Positions 1 through 4,050 of a stretch of 6,053 bases of DNA are shown here, in pieces. The notes under the pieces are model-generated. The model saw nothing but the letters and a program-made list of their open reading frames with translations. It was not told the origin of the DNA and did not search any database. The number at the start of each line of letters is the position of its first letter. Position 1 is the stretch's first letter. A program made the position numbers and the translations under genes. This DNA is from Armatimonadota bacterium (GTDB lineage: Bacteria > Armatimonadota > Armatimonadia > Armatimonadales > Armatimonadaceae): contig JACMIU010000336.1 of NCBI GenBank assembly GCA_014380985.1, positions 1-6,053 on the forward strand. The letters are read 5' to 3'.

Positions 1-26
1 GGGTAGGCGCGGTTCGTTCGGGCGAT

Positions 27-54
27 TTGACAAACTGCGTGGGCGGGCTATAAT
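27..54 (+). promoter_or_regulatory. Consensus sigma70 promoter of rpsU
   Basis: TTGACA (27-32) and TATAAT (49-54) both match the bacterial housekeeping consensus at all six positions and are separated by a 16-bp spacer. The predicted transcription start is near A61. Two perfect hexamers are uncommon in GC-rich DNA and suit strong expression of a ribosomal-protein gene. The promoter call rests on sequence only; the start site is inferred from normal spacing. Confidence 0.88.
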
Positions 55-60
55 ACAGCG

Positions 61-105
61 ACAAAACGTTTGTGTCGGGACGCCCGCTATAGGGGGCGTC
101 CCGGC
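61..105 (+). promoter_or_regulatory. Tandem hairpins at the 5' end of the rpsU leader
   Basis: Two hairpins sit back to back from the predicted transcription start. The first pairs ACAAA (61-65) with TTTGT (69-73) over a 3-nt loop and contains the palindrome AAACGTTT (64-71). The second pairs CGGGACGCCC (76-85) with GGGCGTCCCG (94-103): a perfect 10-bp stem, extended outward by U75-G104 and G74-C105, with an 8-nt loop. Only CTTTC follows, so it is a poor intrinsic terminator. It could stabilise the 5' end, act as a leader element, or (the palindrome) serve as an operator over the start site. Structure is seen; function is inferred. Confidence 0.6.
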
Positions 106-144
106 TTTCGATGGTGTGCGCGAATGGCTTCCCCGTTCACTAGC

Positions 145-177
145 GCCGACACCTTGCCGCGAGTGTGATGGTTTTTT
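145..177 (+). terminator. Possible attenuator in the rpsU leader
   Basis: CCGACAC (146-152) can pair with GTGATGG (165-171), with one A-A mismatch and one G-U pair, over a loop of about 12 nt. Six Ts (172-177) follow directly. The stem-plus-U-tract layout is that of an intrinsic terminator, but it lies between the rpsU promoter and rpsU, where it would act as an attenuator. The stem is short and its stability is modest. The loop holds one copy of the 10-nt repeat TGCCGCGAGT (155-164), whose second copy is at 184-193. Confidence 0.4.
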
Positions 178-204
178 CAGTTATGCCGCGAGTACCGACG
201 AGCG

Positions 205-210
205 AGGAGG
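205..210 (+). promoter_or_regulatory. Shine-Dalgarno site of rpsU
   Basis: AGGAGG lies 10 nt before the ATG at 221 and sits within the longer purine run GAGGAGGGG (204-212). It is a full match to the anti-SD core. It fixes the start of rpsU at 221 and rules out the longer upstream reading of the same frame. Confidence 0.88.
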
Positions 211-220
211 GGAAATAATT

Positions 221-424
221 ATGGCACAAGTTTTTGTGAAGCCGGGCGAACCGCTCGACATCGCGCTCAAACGATTCAAGAAGACCTTGCAACAGGAAGG
301 CACTCTGAAAATCGCTCGCGCTCACGAGTTCTACGAAAAAAAGAGCGACCGTATCCGCAAGGAAAAAGAATCGCGTCGTCGCAAGATGAAACTACAAAAC
401 AGCGAAACCCCTATGGCACAATAG
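221..424 (+). CDS. rpsU: Small ribosomal subunit protein bS21
   Basis: This gene encodes a 67-residue bS21, a small basic protein of the 30S subunit that lies near the 3' end of 16S rRNA and takes part in translation initiation. Diagnostic features are the N-terminal block GEPLDIALKRFKK (residues 9-21), the EFYEKK block (36-41) that joins the two helices, and the Arg/Lys-rich second helix (about 43-57). Length is normal for the family. The last ten residues are not basic and end in MAQ, the same tripeptide as the N-terminus. The ATG is chosen because an AGGAGG site stands just upstream. The gene has its own consensus promoter and a structured leader, and is followed by about 200 bp before pgpH. 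In Bacillus, rpsU belongs to the same larger cluster as pgpH and ybeY, which supports the grouping seen here. Confidence 0.95.
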   Translation: MAQVFVKPGEPLDIALKRFKKTLQQEGTLKIARAHEFYEKKSDRIRKEKESRRRKMKLQNSETPMAQ

Positions 425-455
425 TGCGCCGATAAGCAAGGTTTAGCCGGTGAGA

Positions 456-481
456 GGGAAAAAGCAATGTCGCTCTTTCCC
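456..481 (+). other. Imperfect hairpin downstream of rpsU
   Basis: Positions 456-465 pair with 472-481 in a 10-bp stem with a single A-C mismatch and a 6-nt loop (AATGTC). It starts 32 nt after the rpsU stop codon. No U-tract follows, so it may be a processing or 3'-end stabilising structure rather than an intrinsic terminator. A second, weaker stem downstream (556-561 with 579-584, 17-nt loop) is also present. I see no gene in the 425-615 gap. Confidence 0.35.
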
Positions 482-610
482 GCCTCGACAACTCCATAAC
501 GCGAATCCCCCGATGTGTTCGCTCACGCTTTCCCTGTTTGGCTCTACGTCACGTTCCGGCATCCCTCTGCCGCGTCCGTGCCGGATGGTTTCAACGTTTT
601 TCTGAAACGA

Positions 611-616
611 TTTAAT
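611..616 (+). promoter_or_regulatory. Weak -10-like box before pgpH
   Basis: TTTAAT matches TATAAT at five of six positions but misses the strongly conserved second A, and no good -35 is present at normal spacing. It ends 5 nt before the ATG of pgpH, which would give an almost leaderless transcript. A small hairpin (588-593 with 603-608) lies just upstream. This is speculative; pgpH may simply be read from the rpsU promoter. Confidence 0.22.
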
Positions 617-621
617 TGCCC

Positions 622-3165
622 ATGACACCCATTCGCACTTTGCAAAAACTTTGGAGTGGTTTTCACGCCCTGCCGCACGACATCACGCGCCGCCGCCGTA
701 ATGCCGCACGGGTGCGCGAAGCGGCGAAACGCGGCGGCGAAGGCGGACTCGAACGACCGACCGCGCTTCCGAACGGGTTTTCATGGGAACGCGCCGGACG
801 CATCGGCTTGGGCGTTGCCGCGTCCGCCTTACTGACCGCCTTGCTTTGCCTTCACCTTTGGCCCAACCGCGTCGCGCTTCGCGTCGGCGACATTGCCACA
901 ACGGATATTATCGCGCAACGCACCGTGCGCTACGAGGACACCGACGCTACCACCGAACTGCGCCAAGCCGCCCTGCAAACAGTCGGACGCCGCTACGGGG
1001 TATTGCCTGACGCGCCGCGCCTTGCCGCCGAAACCGCGAATATCGTCTTTGATATTGTGGATCGCTGGGCGACCTACCCCGCTGACAATGTGCCGATTGA
1101 CGCCGAAACCGGCGTCAATACCGTGCGTCTACAGTCCGCACTCGACGATATTTACCGGCAGGGCGCGGGCGCGGTTCGCAAAGAAACCGTGGCGACGCTG
1201 TTTCGTTTTTCCGCGCCCGAACGCGCCCAAGCGAAAGCCACCGCCGCCGATTTGCTGACGAAACTGATGGCGCGTTCTATCAAGGACGACAACGACGATT
1301 TGCAAAACGCCCGCGCCGATGTGGCGAAAAGCGAGGAGTTGCGCGGCGTGTTTCCCGACGCCAAGCACCGTGCCGCTATCGCCGAAATCGTGGCGGCAAG
1401 TCTGCTCCCGACCCAACGTTTCGACGCGGGCGCGACCCGTGCCGCCGAACGACTCGCACAAGGCGCGGTTCCGGCGCAGTGGCGGCGTGTGGCGGCGGGT
1501 GAGCCGGTGATTCGCGCCGGAGAGCGCGTAACCACGGCGGAACTGGATGCGTTCGCCGCTCTCGGCTTGCAAAACCCGCGCCTTGATGCCATTGCCGTGG
1601 CGATCATCGGCGCGATGGTCACGGGTATGGTGGCGTTCGTTTCCGTGTATCTGCGGTTGTTCCACGGCAAAATCTATCGCTCCACGCCGACATTGTTGCT
1701 ACTGGCGATTCAAATGGTGCTGGCGGTCGCCGGGCTGAAAATCGGCTCGCTTCTGCTCGGCTTGCCGTTCACCGGGGTACATTTCGGCTATCTCGGCATG
1801 ATGTGCGTCGCTTCGGCGGGCATGGCGATAGCCTTGTTAGTGGACGCCGGAGTCGCCACCCTTTTGGTCGCCCTGCTATCTATCGCGTCCGGCATGATTT
1901 TGAACAACGAACTGCGCTACACGCTTTTGACGCTCGGTTCGTCCTTGATCGGCATTGTGTCCGTGGCGACGCTGAAAAGCCGGTCGGACTATCTGCGGGC
2001 GACACTGATTCTGTGCGGCGCGAACGCGGTGCTGAACGCTCTTGTCGGCTTGCTCGAAGGCAACGGCGAACGCGAAATCCTATCGGCGGTGATCTGGGGC
2101 GGGATCTCCGGCTTATTTGCAATGGCACTCTTTTATACCGGCGTGGCGATTTTCGAGCGATGGTTCGGCATCACGACGCATTTGCGCCTCTTAGAACTTT
2201 CCGACCCGGCAAGCCCGGTACTGCAAGAGTTCCGGCTCCAAGCCCCCGGCTCCTACGCGCACTCGTTGATGGTCGGCAACTTAGCGCACGCGGCGGCAGA
2301 CTCTATCGGCGCGGATTCGCTTCTTTGCCGCGTCGCCGCGTATTACCACGATTTAGGGAAGATGAACCGCCCGGAGTTTTTCATCGAAAACCAGAGCGGG
2401 CTGGAAAATGCCCATGACCGTATCGCGCCGAGTTTGTCGGCTTTAGTTTTAGCGGCGCACGTCAAAGACGGTGTGGAAATGTGCCGCGCCCTCGGCTTCG
2501 CACCCCGCGTTCTCGAAATGATCGAACAGCACCACGGAACAACCCTGATGAAGTTCTTCTTTTACCGGGCGGCGGCGGGCAAGCCAAACCCGGCGATGGA
2601 ATCGCAGTTTCGCTACCCCGGTCCGAAGCCACAAACCAAAGAATCGGCGATACTTTTGCTTGCGGACTCGGTGGAAGCGGCGTCACGCTCGCTTGACAAG
2701 CCGACCCCGGCGCGAATCGCGGCGTTTGTCGCGGCGATTGTGGAGGAAAAACGCGCCGACGACCAGCTCGACGAGTGCAACCTGACCCTGCGCGAAATCA
2801 AAATGGTGCAGGAATCGTTTGTGCGAACGCTTTCTGGTGCGCTTCACGCCCGCATCGCCTATCCCAGCGACCGCAAGGCAATTGTGGAAACCGTGCCGGG
2901 GCTACCGGAAGCCGCCGATATGCCGACGCCGACGGTGTCGTTCGCGCCGAAACCAGCGACGCCTATTTTAGTGGAGCAAGCCCCGCCCGGCGCGTTTGTG
3001 CCGACTGTGACAACCTTGCCGGATTTTGACGAACCGCATTACGGCGAAGTCCGCTTCGAGGAACCGACGCATGAGCATCGAATGGATAACGAGGGGGGCG
3101 CGGCACGAGACGCCGGATACAACCCGCGCCGACGACGCGGCAAAACGCCTCCTCGCACGGAGTAA
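622..3165 (+). CDS. pgpH: 7TM-HD family c-di-AMP phosphodiesterase (PgpH/YqfF)
   Basis: This is a membrane phosphodiesterase of the PgpH family, whose characterised members hydrolyse the second messenger c-di-AMP to pApA. The 847 residues show the family order: a basic cytoplasmic N-terminus, TM1 (58-80), a large extracytoplasmic 7TMR-HDED region (about 81-322), seven membrane helices (about 323-347, 356-380, 385-407, 409-428, 433-451, 458-480, 486-511) and a cytoplasmic HD domain (about 538-740). The metal-site residues are all visible: H547, H576-D577 in YYHDLGK, H613, H637-H638 and D682, so the enzyme should be active. It is longer than the roughly 710-720 residues of the Firmicutes proteins, mostly through a Pro-rich then Arg-rich C-terminal tail (about 750-847). 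The ATG at 622 is preferred over TTG at 616; neither has a clear Shine-Dalgarno site. The final 31 codons overlap ybeY, the usual partner gene. Confidence 0.92.
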   Translation: MTPIRTLQKLWSGFHALPHDITRRRRNAARVREAAKRGGEGGLERPTALPNGFSWERAGRIGLGVAASALLTALLCLHLWPNRVALRVGDIATTDIIAQRTVRYEDTDATTELRQAALQTVGRRYGVLPDAPRLAAETANIVFDIVDRWATYPADNVPIDAETGVNTVRLQSALDDIYRQGAGAVRKETVATLFRFSAPERAQAKATAADLLTKLMARSIKDDNDDLQNARADVAKSEELRGVFPDAKHRAAIAEIVAASLLPTQRFDAGATRAAERLAQGAVPAQWRRVAAGEPVIRAGERVTTAELDAFAALGLQNPRLDAIAVAIIGAMVTGMVAFVSVYLRLFHGKIYRSTPTLLLLAIQMVLAVAGLKIGSLLLGLPFTGVHFGYLGMMCVASAGMAIALLVDAGVATLLVALLSIASGMILNNELRYTLLTLGSSLIGIVSVATLKSRSDYLRATLILCGANAVLNALVGLLEGNGEREILSAVIWGGISGLFAMALFYTGVAIFERWFGITTHLRLLELSDPASPVLQEFRLQAPGSYAHSLMVGNLAHAAADSIGADSLLCRVAAYYHDLGKMNRPEFFIENQSGLENAHDRIAPSLSALVLAAHVKDGVEMCRALGFAPRVLEMIEQHHGTTLMKFFFYRAAAGKPNPAMESQFRYPGPKPQTKESAILLLADSVEAASRSLDKPTPARIAAFVAAIVEEKRADDQLDECNLTLREIKMVQESFVRTLSGALHARIAYPSDRKAIVETVPGLPEAADMPTPTVSFAPKPATPILVEQAPPGAFVPTVTTLPDFDEPHYGEVRFEEPTHEHRMDNEGGAARDAGYNPRRRRGKTPPRTE
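3058..3062 (+). promoter_or_regulatory. Shine-Dalgarno site of ybeY inside pgpH
   Basis: GAGGA ends 8 nt before the ATG at 3071. It supports that start over the in-frame upstream ATG at 3026, which would add 15 residues unlike the YbeY N-terminus. The site lies within pgpH coding sequence, as expected for translationally linked overlapping genes. Confidence 0.65.
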
Positions 3166-3502
3166 CCGAACCGGCGCGGAAGTGTCGGTGTTGCTAACGG
3201 ACGACGCCGGGATTCACGCGCTGAACCGGCAATGGCGCAACATGGACAAGCCGACCGATGTGTTGTCGTGGCCCCTTGAAGAAGCAAACGGGGAAAGCCT
3301 CGGCGACGTTGCTATCTCGCTCGATACGGCAATGCGGCAGGCACAGGCGCGGGGCTGGGACATCGCGGACGAAATCGCGCTTCTGCTGATTCACGGCATC
3401 CTGCACCTGCTCGGCTACGAAGATGAAACGGAAGCGGGCGCGGAGTCCATGCGCGACGTGGAGCGTGAACTTTTGGGCAAACCGCTGGAAAAAACCGAAT
3501 AG
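3071..3502 (+). CDS. ybeY: Endoribonuclease YbeY (rRNA maturation factor)
   Basis: YbeY is a single-domain metal-dependent RNase involved in 16S rRNA 3'-end maturation and 70S ribosome quality control. The 143-residue product carries the family blocks in order: LNRQWRNMDKPTDVLSWP (51-68), LGDVAIS (77-83), the metal motif HGILHLLGYED (108-118) and the C-terminal SMRDVERELL helix (126-135). H108 and H112 match the first two zinc ligands. The third, normally His in the HGxLHLxGYDH signature (H124 in E. coli), is Asp here (D118). From memory, Bacteroidetes YbeY proteins also carry Asp at this place, so the protein need not be inactive. The start at 3071 is chosen for its Shine-Dalgarno site and natural MSIEW beginning. 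It overlaps pgpH by 95 nt; the pgpH-ybeY pair is widely conserved. Confidence 0.93.
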   Translation: MSIEWITRGARHETPDTTRADDAAKRLLARSNRTGAEVSVLLTDDAGIHALNRQWRNMDKPTDVLSWPLEEANGESLGDVAISLDTAMRQAQARGWDIADEIALLLIHGILHLLGYEDETEAGAESMRDVERELLGKPLEKTE

Positions 3503-3511
3503 CATTGCATC

Positions 3512-3550
3512 ACGTGGGGCTTGCCCCGCGTACAACGGGCAACCTATTTT
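3512..3550 (+). terminator. Competing hairpins after ybeY
   Basis: ACGTGGGG (3512-3519) pairs with CCCCGCGT (3524-3531) in an 8-bp stem (one G-U) closed by a CTTG tetraloop. An alternative stem, TTGCCC (3521-3526) with GGGCAA (3537-3542), shares bases with the first and is followed by CCTATTTT. Only one can form at a time. The likely role is transcription termination or 3'-end formation of the pgpH-ybeY message; the U-tract is imperfect. Confidence 0.4.
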
Positions 3551-3563
3551 CCGCGAAACCGTG

Positions 3564-3569
3564 TACAAT
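3564..3569 (+). promoter_or_regulatory. Possible -10 box of the 128-residue gene
   Basis: TACAAT matches the -10 consensus at five of six positions including the key first A and final T. No convincing -35 lies at normal spacing. The predicted start at about 3576 would give a 12-nt leader beginning exactly with the GGAGG ribosome-binding site. A related sequence, GCGTACAAC, occurs 33 bp upstream (3528-3536). Moderate to low support. Confidence 0.35.
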
Positions 3570-3575
3570 AGGGGT

Positions 3576-3580
3576 GGAGG
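3576..3580 (+). promoter_or_regulatory. Shine-Dalgarno site of the 128-residue gene
   Basis: GGAGG ends 7 nt before the ATG at 3588. It selects this ATG rather than the upstream in-frame start at 3423, which lies inside ybeY. Confidence 0.8.
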
Positions 3581-3587
3581 TTTTTCC

Positions 3588-3974
3588 ATGGATTTTGAAT
3601 TGGGATCGTTCTATACCCGTGCCGAGATTAACACGGTGATTGGTAGCCGGGAGACCATGCCGTTTCTCGCGGTGAGTGAGGGTAAGGTAGTAGCGGCGTT
3701 TTTGACCGACGCGCTGAACCGCAAAGCCCCGCGCCTCGTGAATGTCGGCACCGGTCCGAACCGCGCCCGCCGCGCCGAGCAATTAGCCGCGCAAGAGGAA
3801 GCCATTCCGGTTTTCCGAAAGGGAAACAAAGGCGGCGCGTATGCGACCAAGTTTGAGTACGTCGGCAACTGGGCGTGTGAATCGTTCGACAAAGAGGGCG
3901 AGATTCTGGACGAAGCGCAAGCCGAAAGCCTGACCACGCTTGCCGGGGTGCTTCGTTTGCGCGAGGTGAAATAA
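3588..3974 (+). CDS. Small uncharacterised protein, 128 residues
   Basis: I do not recognise a named family with certainty. The product has no signal peptide and no membrane segment, so it is probably cytoplasmic. Visible blocks are LGSFYTRAEINTVIG (5-19), GKVVAAFLTDALNRKAPRLV (32-51), VGTGPNRARRAEQLAAQE (53-70), IPVFRKGNK (73-81) and KFEYVGNW (88-95), then an acidic and helical C-terminus. From memory this pattern (YTRxEI, gxVVxgxxxxxxNxxAP, VGxGP, IPVFxK, xYVG) resembles a small domain found alone or next to nuclease or restriction-related proteins in various bacteria. That is a recollection, not a search result, so no function is assigned. The start is set by GGAGG at 3576-3580. It sits between ybeY and the lptD-like gene, bracketed by hairpins, so it may be a separate transcription unit. 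Codon use resembles that of its neighbours. Confidence 0.8.
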   Translation: MDFELGSFYTRAEINTVIGSRETMPFLAVSEGKVVAAFLTDALNRKAPRLVNVGTGPNRARRAEQLAAQEEAIPVFRKGNKGGAYATKFEYVGNWACESFDKEGEILDEAQAESLTTLAGVLRLREVK

Positions 3975-4033
3975 CCGGGGCGGGGATTTCTGGCGGAACT
4001 TCGTTCCGACAAGCATCCCCGCGCCCCTCCCGG
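3975..4033 (+). terminator. Long imperfect hairpin before the lptD-like gene
   Basis: Immediately after the stop at 3974, GGGGCGGGGAT (3977-3987) pairs with the region 4015-4026 (11 bp with one bulged G at 4023). The same register continues inward to an inner stem CGGAA (3994-3998) with TTCCG (4004-4008) around CTTCG; 3975-3976 can also pair with 4032-4033. The whole forms a hairpin of about 59 nt. No U-tract follows on the plus strand. It probably marks the 3' end of the upstream message and insulates the next promoter; a repeat element is an alternative. Confidence 0.5.
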
Positions 4034-4035
4034 TG

Positions 4036-4044
4036 TGTTATACT
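4036..4044 (+). promoter_or_regulatory. Extended -10 promoter of the lptD-like gene
   Basis: TGTTATACT fits the extended -10 pattern TGnTATAAT with one mismatch. There is no -35, which extended -10 promoters can lack. Normal spacing puts the transcription start on G4051, the first base of the GTG start codon, so the mRNA would be leaderless. No Shine-Dalgarno site precedes this start, which agrees. Confidence 0.6.
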
Positions 4045-4050
4045 GCGAAT

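Noticed and set aside
116..220. Upstream in-frame extension of rpsU
   Set aside because: The strong AGGAGG site and the normal bS21 N-terminus fix the start at 221; the added 35 residues have no family likeness and cover the structured leader.
467..499. Ten-codon plus-strand frame with a GAGAGGG site upstream (leader peptide?)
   Set aside because: Too short, no runs of regulatory codons, and the bases are better explained as the hairpin at 456-481.
513..605. Thirty-codon plus-strand frame ending just before pgpH
   Set aside because: No Shine-Dalgarno site and no recognisable sequence; chance is sufficient.
443..628. Minus-strand open frame in the gap before pgpH
   Set aside because: No family likeness, no ribosome-binding site, and a composition typical of chance frames in GC-rich DNA.
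1129..1670. Two long minus-strand frames inside pgpH
   Set aside because: They are shadows of the pgpH reading frame: Arg/Ala/Ser-rich, no domains, and fully overlapped by a well-supported gene.
1803..2417. Long plus-strand frame of 204 codons inside pgpH
   Set aside because: It covers the membrane and HD region in another frame and is Arg-rich with no motif; the pgpH frame carries intact catalytic residues.
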